Shown one piece after another: positions 23,870 to 36,725 of a stretch of 64,000 nucleotides of DNA. This stretch comes from Nipponacmea schrenckii (taxonomy: Eukaryota > Mollusca > Gastropoda > Lottiidae), in contig CM060201.1 of assembly GCA_030562195.1 (NCBI GenBank), forward strand, positions 18,984,454 through 19,048,453, written 5' to 3'. The stretch's first letter is position 1. Each line of letters opens with the position of its first letter. The notes under the pieces were generated by a model that was not told the origin of the DNA, made no database searches, and saw only the letters and a program-made list of their open reading frames with translations. Made by a program: the position numbers and the translations under genes.

Positions 23870-24548
23870 GGGGGTTGACAACCTTATCGTTCGAAGTGTA
23901 TTTCAATCAAGAAACGTATTAAGTTTATATCCATTCTATTTGGCATTAAAAGAAACTCATCTAGTAAAAATTTTAGCTCAATCGCTTCAGTAGTTCGTCT
24001 GATATCCGTCCGTGAAGATAATCTATTTATAGAACAAAACGGGGTATTCCTCTATGTAGACGTACAAATTACGTTGTCAGTTGACATTTGTGATTACAAC
24101 GTCATCGGCTAAATAAACATTCTCTACGTTTGCCGGTCAGTTATTGTTAATATCGGCACGAGAAGTAAGAGTTTGTGTATCGGGGGAATCCAGAAGTCAC
24201 GTGATGTCCCATAAATCTTTACGTCACATGTAAACAGAGAAATTTTATGATTGGTGGGTAGGGGTGTTTGGACATGTGCTAATCCATTGTTTTAGCACTC
24301 CAATTGTGTGGATATCGGTGCATATCGATGCCTAAAAGGTGCTTAAAGATTTCTACAGCATGAAAGACAATCTTTTAACAACATGATCGTTAATTACGTA
24401 AGGTTTAAATGTGTTTACAAAATGTTGAAAAAAAATGCCATTTTCCCAAAAGCATATCTCGCTTACAATTTATCCGATTTTTACAAACTTTTGGCTTCAG
24501 CTAAAGCTTACGATGTCCTCTATACTTTACGTTGGCTTTTTTTAATCA
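23870..24548. other. 679-bp core between the direct repeats, compositionally distinct
   Basis: This core is richer in CpG than its surroundings (gtccgtccgtg-like, cgtacaaattacgttg, cggcacgag). It contains 'gtcacgtgatgtcc' and 'acgtcacatg', an E-box and a CRE-like site. No recognisable protein: the 72-codon frame near 24383 has no family features that I can see. Confidence 0.5.
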
Positions 24549-25042
24549 TAATGTTTACTTTAAACAAGTTTTTAACATCAAGATTTTGGTTTTCTACCTG
24601 ATTCGAACCAATTTTATCAGTTACAAAGAACAAAATATTAAATGCCAATGCTGCTAGTGCTATAGACCTGTTTTATTTCATTGTAAATGTTGCAGTATGA
24701 GCATTAAACACAAGCATCTGTAAATTTCGTTTATGATAAATGAATATCAGGCCATGAAAGTAGGATTGAATTTGAGGGTGATTTTAAGATACAGAGTTGT
24801 TGTGCTTGTTACTTCCAATTGATTTCAATGGTCTTATTCCCCTACTGCTGAAATGGGTTTCAGATATATTATCAGGATAGTTTTGGTAATGGGATTAACT
24901 TATCAAAAAGTTAACAGAAAAAGCAAAATGATTAATGGCAATATTCCCACAATTTCGAAACACTCTGAATATTGTCTTTTAATAGTGAAACTAGAAGTGG
25001 TCAAATGTTATTTATTGAATATAGGCTTGGCATTTCCTTTAA
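24549..25042 (+). repeat. Long direct repeat, copy 2 (494 bp)
   Basis: The second copy of the 23354-23869 repeat, offset by 1195 bp. It lacks a few short insertions present in copy 1 (for example the doubled 'gcaaagcaaa' and the 'gagctagaaactagctc' stretch). The frame of 79 codons inside it is a chance frame. Confidence 0.85.
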
Positions 25043-26620
25043 ATATGAAATGTTATGTAAATAATGATCTAGTTGTATATTATCTAATGTAAGACTACAG
25101 TGTTCCAACCTTCATTTAAGTGCTTTTAATCTTGTATAACTTCTATAGATACATGTGAATATTAATCAGTAAAGATGGATTCCCACCAGGCTATGGCTTC
25201 AATCTCTTTAAGGATCATCATATATATGATTAGTTCCAAAAAATTTCTGCCAAGACCATATCAACTTACATAGATAGCTTTTTTCATTTGTTCAATTTGT
25301 ATAAAATGTCAAAAAAGTGCTTTTTTATGTCATTTCCTTAAAAGAAAGCATCCTTGTCAGAGTTCTTATAAATTCTGATAAGTAAAAATAAAGCTGAAGG
25401 ACTTTTTTTTGCATTATTAACAATAATGTGTCCCTCATTGAATGAAGTGCCTCCCATTGAAAAGATGGAAGCGATCTTTAATCTTATTCCACCATTTGGC
25501 ATGTATTTATTCCACCTAGAATGTTTATATGATTGAGGCTGATTACGCAGGTAGCACGATTCCTTTTATCTTCATCACAGACCGATTCCTTCAAAATCTT
25601 TGATAAAAGGTCAAGGGTCAAGAGAGCTCCTAAGGGTCAAAGGTTGTGAGATAAATAAAAGTTTGTGAGATATTGGTAGTTATTGATGTAGAGGAGTAAT
25701 AATATTATGAAAGGCACTGGAATCGTATTGTTTCCTGTAATCTGATGCTGGTTTCAACCTTTCTGTAATCAACAGGGATATTTTTGTGATCTGCCCAGAT
25801 GTTTGATTTTATGATCTAATCTTGTGATTTTTTTTATTATTTTGTGGACTCTTGAGTGAATAGACTGGTTGTTTAAATATTGTTAAATGTTATAAAACTT
25901 TAATAGTGTTCTGATAAGGTGTTCTGTAGAATCTGGAAGTGTTTTTGCACTATATGATGACAAGGGTTCTATTGTTGCCAAAGTGGAAGTGAAAATTCTT
26001 AAAAATCTTCAATATTGTGATATATGATTATTGACTGATAAATTGTAATTCAAATTCAAGTGATGGTTTCCTGGCTATTTTCCTTTCATTCAAACAGGTC
26101 ACAGAATCCTTAATGCTTTGAAAATCCTGAAAATTGATCAGTAAAATGAAAACAATACTGGCTGTTTTCTATTGAATTTCAATTTAAAAGCTGAAAGTTT
26201 TGAATTCCTCAGACAAAAGGTCACAGAAACCTATTGAGTATATTGAAAGTCAATAGAATTGGATCATTGTTTCAAATAATCTAAAGTAGATTTTAATTGG
26301 TCAAAGAAAGACACAGATCTTCGAGTCAAGTATTCATCTTGTGTGAGAAAAAGTGTCGTTAAATTCTCATCAATATGTTACAAAGATTTTTTTAAGTGTT
26401 ACAAGAGTTTGACTTGATTAATTGTTTCTGTGAGAGGCGAGACATTTTCCTTCATTGAGTCCAATTCTAAAACTTGCATGTAAATTTGGTGATGTGGAGA
26501 GCTAGTGAAGGCTGGAATGAAAATGAATTTTATGTGTATCTTTTATTGGACTTGATCTTGGATTCACCACAAGGGGAAATTAATCTTAGTGTTACTTTGG
26601 ATTTATTAGATTTTCTTGCT

Positions 26621-26770
26621 ATGGCTAATTTTGAGGATTCTCCTTTAGGACGTCCTCCTCCTGTACCACGTTCTGATGGTGTGTTAGTTCGTCCATCATC
26701 AATAGCAACAACAGATGAGATATCACAACGACGACAACAGAGAGAATATAATCGCAGAAGACATTACAGT
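26621..26770 (+). CDS. Candidate alternative first coding exon of liprin-beta (2)
   Basis: This gives fifty codons from an ATG in good context (GCTATGG), ending in phase 0 at the donor AGT|gtaaga. It is compatible with exon C, about 9.8 kb downstream. The peptide begins MANFEDSPLGRPPPVPRSDG and ends with a run rich in Arg and Gln (SQRRQQREYNRRRHYS). The proline-rich start, basic end and low stop density look coding. The frame stays open upstream to 26474 with another ATG at 26492, so a start 43 codons longer is possible; I prefer 26621 for context and composition. An isoform starting here would lack the LAAALQQMDGIIAG block. Confidence 0.6.
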
Positions 26771-29700
26771 GTAAGAATTTACTCTATTTGATAAAATTTG
26801 GCTTAGTCTGGGAGTGAACTTGATGCTGAACCATGCTAGGAAAATGCATGTTGAAATGCCTTCAGTACAGAGTGTCAATTCTGTTTTCTGTAATTTCCAA
26901 GAATTTTTGAGAATCTTGATAATGATTTGAAAATGTCCAAAGCAGAACTTGTGGATTTTTGCAAGGTTTAGTTCAATCAAACCAATATAACATACCCACC
27001 TGTTCTATACTAGTATATGTTACCAGTATAATATTAAATATCTGACCTTATTTTCATATCAAATTAAGATATTCTTATTAACATCTGAAAATTCAATTAT
27101 AATTATCAATATAACAACTTGGCATCTAACTTCTATATAAACTAGCTATATAATATCTGTCTTAAAGAGTTTTTTGGAATAAAAAGGTGCAGGCTAATGG
27201 CGACAGGAGAGAATACTATTTGGTTAAGAACCAGAAATTTTTGGTTTTCAAATTTTCAAACTTGTATTCCCTCTATCATAGATTGTGACAGTCTTAGAAA
27301 ATAAAGTATTGTGTTTTACAGGGTATGCTCATTGCATACTTTATAAACCCTTTAACAGCTGAAAAAAATACTTGTAAATTTTATTCAGACATTACTGACC
27401 ATTTTGTATCATACTCTGGCAAATGAAATCAATCAAACTTGGCTTCAATTTTAATCTGTTATTTTGTACCAACTGAAACATTTGGTGACTAGACATTTAG
27501 GTGTAAGATAATATTATTAAACTTCTCAATCTCTTTATCCGGTACAATTTGGCAGATATTTCAAAGTTGTGAACTGTTTATAAGTCTATTGCATACATGG
27601 GGGCTATGACCTAGATTTAAAATCACCTGCAATTTCTACTGATTTGGTTTCAGGTAATTTTAACTTGAGAACATGAGACCATGATTGATCTTAGTTATAT
27701 TTTGTATTCAAACCAATATCAATTTGTCAAAGGGAAAGTGAAAAGTCATCATTCACTTTCTAAAATATAAAGTCTACAGCTAACTGCCAAGTTTACAATT
27801 AAAACATGTCTGAAATTCATTTTACTAAATGAAAAATCCAATTGATCCATATCTTAAGCTTTGATATGTGTTATGAAATAAGCAAAAAGGCTCAGGAGGA
27901 TAAGTATATACAACAGCTTCGTTTGAATTCTGATCAAATATATTGGTAGCTACATTGAAATTTTAGAGACAAATTACTATATAAATCATGATGTTGACTT
28001 TCTGACAGGCTTTCAGAAGAGATTTTTAACAACTTATTTAAAATGCTCATTGTAAATTTGTGCATTAATTGAATTCTCTCCTTTATGCTCTTAGCTTCAT
28101 TGAAAGTGTTTCCAAGAGACAATTTAAAATAACTTGACAAATACACGGGGTAATTGTCACTGTCATATATTCTTCTTCTGTGTATCTTGTTCATGCCTAT
28201 GTGAAAGGAAGAAAATGTGAGTGTTAAGATTGAAGTGTCTCAAGTGGAAATATAAAGTTGTATATGTCAGGTTATTCTTTCATGACCTTACTTTGTATTA
28301 ATTTGGCGTTATTTTTACGAACTAGAATATGATGGTCCCATTCCAGGAGCTATAGTGATATTCTTCTAAGTAAACTCTTCACATCTCATCTTAGAATGTC
28401 TGAAAATGTCTTTTGAAATCGGAATCAGATGACATGTTTCATTGTTATCATATATAGTTGAGATCAGTTGGCAACATCAGCCTCAGGTCTCTTTGACTTG
28501 TAATTGTTATAAGAGACTGGCTGAAACTACTTATATTGTACTAATATTGTGTTAAGTGGTTGCTATTTGATAATAGAAAGAGGTTTGCCAGGAATCTCTG
28601 CAAATTGTTAACAGGACTCTAGTTTGTTCCACATCTGTTTTGACCTTACCATTTCATTTGTTCAAGAATGTCAGATCTACTTATCCTGCATTAGCAAAGT
28701 ACCATGTGGCCTGACCAAGAATTAACGGTTTATTGACTGTTGGTTCAGTGGGAAGCATAATGTCACCATAATCAAATTTCAGTTTTGTCCAAAATTGCAA
28801 AAGGAATACTTGAATCATTGAAGATTTCAATACCAGATGCAATTGATTCAGTTGATTTATTTGTGCAAAACAACCAAGGTATGCTGTCTGTTGCAGGTTG
28901 TGCAATTAGCTTCCATTAGCTGTTGTAAATATAAAAGCAATAGGCTCTTGATATTTTGGAAAAATTTCCTTATTGCATTCTGCAGTGCATCTCTATATCT
29001 CTAAAGCTTCAATTTTGGACATAACTCTTGACACTGTTAGTACAAAGGTTATGGTATATGGTACTAATTATGATTGTAAGTAGTAAGAAAGTAGTCTATT
29101 TAATAAATGTTATAAGACAATGAAAGTTATTCTATCAGAATACCACCATCATCTTGTTTATATTACATCTACTTATACCAGATAAACAATGCTGGTGTAC
29201 CTTGTCTGGTTAGAAAGGTCATGTCCATCTCTATTCAGTATGCATTCGGTGGTTTATTCTGAGGGGAGCCTATATACTTACAGATGATTTGTCAAGTGAT
29301 AATAATATTGCAACATGAATACTGGTAAATAATGGCTGCCATAACACGTATACACTTCAGAGAGCTGCCACAATTTGCAAGGCAGACGGTTTGCTCAGTA
29401 TGATAAAGAATGGTCCTACAACATAAAACTGAGGCAGAAACTAGGCAGATCGATGGCCAGCACAATCATTGAACAATAAAGTTCTGTATTTATATTTACT
29501 TGATTTTCTTGTTCAAATCAATGTCTGCAATTGATTCTAATTAAACATAATTTTGATTAATATTTAATCAACTTTAAAGTAATATGCTTCATCTATCTCT
29601 GGCTCATCAGATTGAAATTTTTCTGACTTTTCATCTTGTTTTGATGGAATATGGCATATATCATTGAGATACAGGACACAAAATTCATATGGGGACAATT

Positions 29701-30944
29701 AAAACTCATGTAATACATGAATGGACAGTTTTAAATAAGCATTTCTGATGATCATTAATGACTTCAATGCTGGAGGATGTTTGTTTTGATTTGCCTGATT
29801 AGCTTTACATATCACTTGAACAACTTTCAGATATTTCCAATAATCACAGCCATGTTTGATTGATGTGGATCTGATTCATAAATCCATTACATGTTGACTG
29901 AGTCAGTCAGGCTTTAACCTCATGATGCTATATGTAATGGTTTTATCAATGGAACATACTGACAAAGCTGCAGTTTCCAGTTACTGAGGAATTACAGTGG
30001 AGTTGAAAATGTTTCAGTAAACCTTAATAAAACTGAAAAATCTCTACCAACTTTCAAAGTTCAAAATGTTCTTCATACTCTTACATAGTATCCTATTTTT
30101 GAGGGGAAGGGGGTAAATGTTAGTAAAATAGTCTCACAATGTGGTTACAAATGTGAAAGCAAACTGCCTGTTACTTGGAATTGGTAAAAATATGTTTCTA
30201 TATCTAGTTTTATTAGTAAAAGATGAAGATAAACCAATATTGTTCATATTATTTGTGTTTAGCTTATTATTTTCTTTCTAGTAACAAATAATCTCTTTTA
30301 TCTTGACTTTATCATCTGTATTCATTCATACTGGCTTGATAATGATCCCTTTTATTATAACAATATATACCAGTTTGTGGCCCAGATTGTTTCATCAAAC
30401 TGGTACAAACCATCTGAAAAGAGTCTAGTCATTTTGGTATATTTCTAACTGACCAATAAGTTGAAAACTCTGTTGGTTGAATGTCACTTTTTCAACCAAT
30501 TATTTTCACTACGTTCTTAAGTAATTAGTTAATGCTGAACAAATTCCTTTTTTTTTTTGTTGCATAGGAAACAGTGCATTTTTTCATATCTCTATTCTAA
30601 GTGTTACCAGTTTCATTAGTTTACCTTCTTTCTATATTTATGTCAAATCCAGATTTCCTCAGTGTAAAACAGACACATTACTATGTGTATATTTATATAC
30701 AAGGGTGTGGTTGTGGTATATGTATTTTAGTAGTAAATCTCTTCCACTATATCCCTAGGATATCGTTCTTGTTCATTGTTATTTTAACTTTAAACATTGT
30801 ACACACCACAGTTTTTATTTGATGATATACCTGTTATTTCTTCGTCCCTTTTTTTTTTTTACCTATCAGGGCTGTTGATTGAGCTGTATTTGCCAGTCAT
30901 GTTTGATTGTGATCTGGCTGTGTTCGACTAAACTATTCAATCTT

Positions 30945-31115
30945 ATCACTTCCCTCCAAAATTTCTCCCCTCCCCAATTTAAAAACTTCCCGATTTCTAA
31001 ACTGCCCAATGTCTGCCCTCCCCAATTTTTTAACTTCCAAATTTCCCAATTTCCGAAATTCCCAATTTCTCAATTTCTCCATTTCTCCCCTTCCCAATTT
31101 CTGTAGTTTTTATAT
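30945..31115. repeat. Pyrimidine-rich low-complexity tract
   Basis: Repeated 'ttcccaattt', 'ctccccaattt' and 'tctcaatttctcc' variants on the + strand make a C/T-rich tract. The Phe/Pro/Ser-rich open frame across it is a product of the composition, not a gene. Confidence 0.7.
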
Positions 31116-31519
31116 TAAATTCCTATCAGGCTCCCTATTCACTGTGCTTGTCAAGTTTAGGTCAAACTGACCACTGACTATTTAACAATCAATTTGTGAA
31201 TTAACAGTATATTTTATGGTAAAACTAGTTTCACCTGACCTGACATTATTTCTAATTTTACAAGTTACTGTTACCTTTTACTCTGACTATCAACATAAAG
31301 AGATCAGTTGTTGTTTCTTAGATGGTCAAACTTGTTTACAACATGGTTCAATTTAAATTATAAATTTTGTAAGGCACCTTTTATTGCACCTTTCATCGAC
31401 CGCACTGCTTTGTTTTCGAAATGTCTTTTTTTTTTTTCGCATTTTACCCTTGATTATTTTCTAAAAAGGCAACTTGCTGCAAACTACCTGTTGCTGTCTG
31501 CAATTCAAACTGCATGACT

Positions 31520-32965
31520 ACTTTTTGTTAAATGTAAAATGACGTCATTCAGAGTGACCGGAAACAAGCTGTGGGAAATGGCTTCGTTTTGGTTTTTGCT
31601 ATTTATGACCTATTTTAACAGAACTACTTTTGCTAGCTTCTTTTAACTGCTAGCTACATAACTGCATTTTTAATTGCTAATTTCATTACTTTTGTAGCTG
31701 ACTTTTTTAATTTTAATTTTTGGGTTTTTATTAACTTCTACAATTTTATTCCCATCCACTTGAAAACTTACAGGTAGATACACACTTTTAATACGATCAA
31801 AAATTTTTATTTAAATTTTCGAAATGACCTCCGGTTTTGATGTTATTCGCTTTTGAACTTTAACAAATCAACTTCCGGAATTTTGAAGATATTTCAAAAA
31901 TTATTTTTGCAATATGCTACAAATAGACATGTAAAAAAACGAAGATGAAAAAATCCGGACCGGAAGTAAAAGATAAGCCACCATATTGAAATGTCAAACT
32001 TTTTTAAATTTTTCAAAATTCAAATTTAGGGGATAAAGCGATTTTCATTTTTTTTTCATATCTAATGACTAGAGTCGATTGCGCAACTTTATTTGGGAGC
32101 CGATTTTTTGAATTTGGATTTGGATTTTGGTAATGTCAAAAACTTTAAAGGCCCATATTTCGTGACCTTGACCTTTGGTGAAGTGTGACCTGAACATGAT
32201 TTATTCTCCTTGGTGATATCTATCCACTGATATGTTCATTTGTGTTGTCCGATGATAACCTCCAGTTTTATAGCCAATTGAAATTTGCAATTTTTTTTTT
32301 TAACAAGCTCTGTCACGTGAATTAATTTATAAATAACAAATATTTATATTGATTCTTATTAGGGTTTATCTGCTCTTTGAAATGATATATTTAACTACAT
32401 ATTTCAACCAAAAATGCTCTTTTTAATATTTGGAAATTTTATATTTTCTTCTCTACTAACTGTGCGTAATTTTCTTTAAATCGAAATTGGGCGTCTGGAG
32501 ATGCTACGATTTGAGTAATTTTGATGTCTATCAAATGTTATATCGATTCCTGAATTATATTTTGAAACCGATTTTTGAATTTTGATTTTGATATTTTAAC
32601 CGAAAGTAATATATAAAAACTTTGAATGGTCGTATATTTTAACCTTGACCTTAGGTGACCTTGTGAGTAGCACAAATGTGATAGCCTCCGATAAGATCTA
32701 TCCATGATATATTATATTTTGTTGTACGATGTATACTTTTCGTTTTACCAACATTTGAAAATTGCGAATTTCGTCGTGAAAAGCTGCTTCTTGAATTTTG
32801 CGTTTGGACGATCTACATGACACGAGTTTCAGCAAATCGATTATGCTTTGAAATAAAACGACTTATACTCTGTAATATACCGATACTTTGTGGGGCAGTT
32901 TTAAAGCGTATATCAAAACTGCTACACACTGTGTCAGAACCTCGCGAAGCCTGGGGATCTAGTAT
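31520..32965. repeat. Unclassified repeat block with two diverged internal copies, offset about 477 bp
   Basis: The block is richer in CpG and in 'ttccgg/ccggaagt' sites than its flanks. The text around 'accttgacctt..ggtgacc' at 32165 recurs at 32642. The preceding 'ccgatttttgaattt..gattt' and the following 'gatctatccatgatat' type blocks are also shared. The poly(T) at about 31426 may mark one edge. It is likely a non-autonomous mobile element or satellite fragment; no coding sequence was recognised. Confidence 0.45.
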
Positions 32966-34094
32966 TTTATTTGTTTGTTAATCAATTAAGATTTTGTTAT
33001 AAAAATTAAAGCTTAAAGCTAATTAACTATACAAATATAGGAATCTCAATAATCCTACAAGCAACCATAACATTTTCATGAAAAATAATCAATTAGATTT
33101 CATTTGCAGATTATTGAAATAATTGATGACTTTAAGGTCATTTTGACTAGAAACTGAAAAAAAATATATGAAACCAAAAAATAAAGATCCTTAAAGGAAA
33201 TGGTGCAAAAAAAACAATCCTGGTATATCATGAAAAGTTATATTAAAAGTGTGAGGATTTTAAAAGATTCTAATATATTTACATTTTATTGTCACATACT
33301 TCAGTGATCCTTTGTGAATTATTTGCATTCATTTACAGATGAACTACCAATTTCTATAGTGATCTCTGATGATAAAATGATGTAATGACATCCTGTGACA
33401 ATGTTGATGCAGCATATGAATACACAACAAAATAAACATGATGATGGATCAAATATTGGTCTCCTAGTTTGTGTTATATATTTTACATATTTTTTTTGTC
33501 TTATAGATATACTTTCAAAAGCATTTTTTTTTTCCGCTAGTGAAGGTAGATATATGAGGCTTGAATGCAGATGTTATTGCATTCATTGGTTGATGAACAC
33601 AGAATTGTCAAGTGCTATTTCTAATGAAAGGCAAATCCCCCCATGTAAGATTTAATCCTTAATTATCTGCAGAACAAGAATATAAGAAAACAGCTTTTCA
33701 GTTAATTTTCTGGCAAAAACCAACAATTTCTATGAAATGTTTTTTCATCAACTGACCCAGAAATAACATACTCCAGCTAATATATTGTAGTAGGTAAAAA
33801 TTAAACAATTTCACTCTTTTAAACATGTTTGTAAATATTACATTATTCCTCAACCACACGACCTCAGTACGGGCAGTTTGATGTGCCTTTATTCTGATAA
33901 AAGTCAAGTCTGTAAAGGTTTAAATAGCCTAGCCAGCTAACTTATTTAAATATATTGTATATAGTATGATGATCTCATCTCTTTTGAATTTAAAGGATTA
34001 TTTAGTTTTTCTCTTTTTGTAAGATACCAGTGTAGGCAACATAGGGCCCACAATTTTTTAAAAGGAAATTGTCCCAGATAATCACAGGAGATGC

Positions 34095-34345
34095 TTAATT
34101 CTTAATTCTTATATTACCACTTGTCAAATTTCTTTATTCCTATATTTTCACTTGTCAAATTGCTTTATCTTATATTTCCATTTGTTAAATTGCTTTATCT
34201 TAAATTCCACTTGTCAAATTTCTTAATTCTTATATTTCCACTTGTCAAATCTTAATTCTTATATTTCCACTTGTCAAATTTCGTAATCTTATATTTCCAC
34301 TTGTCAAATTTCTTAAACTTATATTTCCACTTTTCAAAAGTCTTG
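34095..34345. repeat. Minisatellite, unit about 30-35 bp, seven to eight copies
   Basis: Successive copies of 'cttatatttccacttgtcaa' plus 'atttcttaatt' vary mostly by small indels in the second part. Confidence 0.88.
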
Positions 34346-36029
34346 ATTTCTCGCACAAATGTAAATAAAAATTGCATTACACTACAATCTCAACATCATG
34401 ACATTAGACATGTGGCAAATCTAACTAACCTGTTTTAATTTAATTAAGTCTCCAACACTGTAACAAGGACACAGAAACAACTTGATGTGTTTTATTAAGA
34501 GAACTTAGTGTTGGCGACATTGCTTCAAATTATATATATAACTACTTTTAACCAATATTCTGATGTGTTATAAATATTCTAACCCTTTGTGAGGGCCTTT
34601 TAAACTACAATGGAAATATTTTGTGAAATATATATTGAACATAGAACATTGGTTGCATTGTATTTTGCTCTTGGATTTTGAAAGATTAGCTTTCAACTCT
34701 ATGGTGTGAATAATTTTAGAATATGACAAATAGATGTTTTTAACTTTCCAAAAACAGTTTAAACACATTTTAGTGAAGTGTATATTCAAAATTTCATGTT
34801 TTATGTAGGCTTTATTGAGCTGAAAGGATTATAATTTTACCTGTGATAGTATATTGTGGTAAGATTAACTCTATTGTATCTTTGAGAGGAATTATTAGAA
34901 ATACCCCTCAGACTCTTACTTTACTGTATATTTCTTGAAATATTGTTAATTCAGCTGCAAATTTTTTTGAATTTGGCTTGAAAAATTGTTAAGGTTACAA
35001 CTTTTAGCATTTTAAGTATAATATATATGATTCACAAAATCAACTTTCTACTTGAAGAATTATAGGTGTCATAGATTTTGATGGATAATTACATCCCTTT
35101 TCATCTTTGTGTGTAGATATAAAAAATCCTTCATGATTCATCAACTCTTTGTGTCCTGATATATTTGATGGATCATGCATCACGTATACTTACATACAAT
35201 TTTAGAGCGTCACATTGCAGTTGTGCACATTGCATTAGTTTCTTAGAATTTAATAACAGTTTAAAAAGTATGATTTTGTTTTAATTGTTTTGAAACTGGA
35301 AGTTGGATTTTGATATTTTGTAAAGATAGCAAGGTCATAGATATAGATTTGATTGTTTGTGATTTCTGATTGACACTGTGATTAATGGAGATATTATTAT
35401 AAAAGGGGCTTTTAAATTTTTTCCCTAACAGTTTGAAATCATTAGAAGCCTGTGCAGAATAATGAATGTCCTTTAACCAAGAAAAATGACTGGGAAACAT
35501 ATTCAATCACAGGAAAAATGTAATTTTCTATTTTTCTAAATTTAATTTTCCTCATTTGTCGTTAAAGAAACTCAAAATGGTTTATAGAAGTCAAGCGAGT
35601 ACATTGAGAATATTAATACAGTCTAGTGTGACAGGAGATTTAAGGAAACCTGTGTAATTGAAATATATTTATAACAAATTTTAATGTTCATGTTTAAATT
35701 TATGATGTTGACTTTCTGGTTTAAATTTTCACTGAAACAGGACAGTAATAATATTTCTTCATGTCATCTACCATTAGAAATGTACATGTCATCATTTCTC
35801 TGTGTCAAATATGACAGGTTCAGTACAGTGCCTATCCTATATTTTATTCATATTGTACATTCTGCTAGATATTAGGGTTCTTATAGATATTGCTTATGGA
35901 TTGATATATCTTCTAGACCTTTCTACTGTCACTAGTGGGTTCTTTTTAATTACATTTATGCGTTACTTTTAGTTATTCTGACATGCAGTTTCATGTTTAA
36001 AGTTCAGAAGTTGATATACTGAGGCTGTA

Positions 36030-36090
36030 TATTATAAATGTTATATTATAAATATAATAAATTATAAATATTATAAATATGACAATTATA
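36030..36090. repeat. AT-rich simple repeat (TATAAATAT variants)
   Basis: Runs of 'tattataaatgttatattat' and 'aaatattataaatat' form a short AT-only imperfect repeat about 450 bp before exon C. Confidence 0.7.
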
Positions 36091-36533
36091 TGGGTTAATT
36101 TGTTAATGGTGAACATGTGAAGCCTAATTAACTAATTAGCTTAATGAGATATTAAAATCAAGTGTTTGTAAATATAAAACTACAAGTACATTACAATATT
36201 CTAAATATATTCTTATTCATAATTACATGTGTTTTGTTTCAAAACATGGGAGGAAATTAAAAACATAATAAACTGGGAATGTGAGAACAGGAATTGGAAC
36301 TATGTGTTAGATTTACTGTTAGTTTTATTGATTACTGCTTGTTATAAATCAAATATATAGACAACTATATCCTTGATTTGTTTTGTAAGGAACTAATATT
36401 AATAACACATTAAATGATATAGAATTTGTTAATAGAAATCATATAAGGAAGTTTTGTTTATTTTGATTTTGGATAGATGCTCATATATATGTCAGCTGAG
36501 AATTGAAAAGAAAATATTTGGATCTCTTTGCAG

Positions 36534-36725
36534 GTAAATGGCTACTTCACGGAAACACTTGAAGATAGAATCCGGAAACTGGAATCAGAGAAACAGAGCC
36601 TGATGTTACAAGTCAGTGTGTTATCAGACCAAATTGAAGCTCAGGGAGAGAAAATTAACGAATTAGAATATACCATTGATTCTAGACGAGGTCAGCTGAT
36701 TGACGCAGAAGAAATGTTACAATCG
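36534..36725 (+). CDS. PPFIBP1-like: Liprin-beta exon C, start of the coiled coil
   Basis: The exon lies between the acceptor ctctttgcag and the donor TCG|gtgagt. It has 64 codons, phase 0 at both ends, so it can be spliced after exon B or after any of the alternative first exons that lie upstream. The peptide contains LMLQVSVLSDQIEAQGEKI followed by EEMLQS. This aligns nearly residue for residue with vertebrate liprin-beta (LVLQVSVLTDQVEAQGEKI and EEMLQQ). The heptad-like spacing of Leu, Ile and Val, with high Glu, Lys and Gln content, shows coiled coil, which in this family mediates self-association and liprin-alpha binding. The next conserved block (ELLSRTSLETQK in vertebrates) was not found before the window ends. 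Confidence 0.92.

Larger units (their letters stand above)
10988..36533 (+). other. Liprin-beta intron between exons B and C (about 25.5 kb)
   Basis: This large intron contains two candidate alternative first exons (21303 and 26621). It also contains the P2X7-like/THAP unit, a hairpin element, a TTAA MITE, the 23.4-25.0 kb direct repeats, a repeat block at 31.5-33 kb and a minisatellite at 34.1 kb. The stretches 15900-17800, 18100-19400, 19500-21300, 21400-22300, 25050-26450, 26780-30930 (apart from a weak repeat copy near 28950), 33000-34090 and 34350-36500 are AT-rich intron in which I see nothing specific. Confidence 0.7.

Noticed and set aside
23354..25042. LTR retrotransposon with 500-bp LTRs
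   Set aside because: There are no TG...CA ends, no primer-binding site or polypurine tract, no coding core and no target duplication.
30879..31106. 75-codon Phe/Pro/Ser-rich frame
   Set aside because: It follows from the pyrimidine-rich low-complexity tract.
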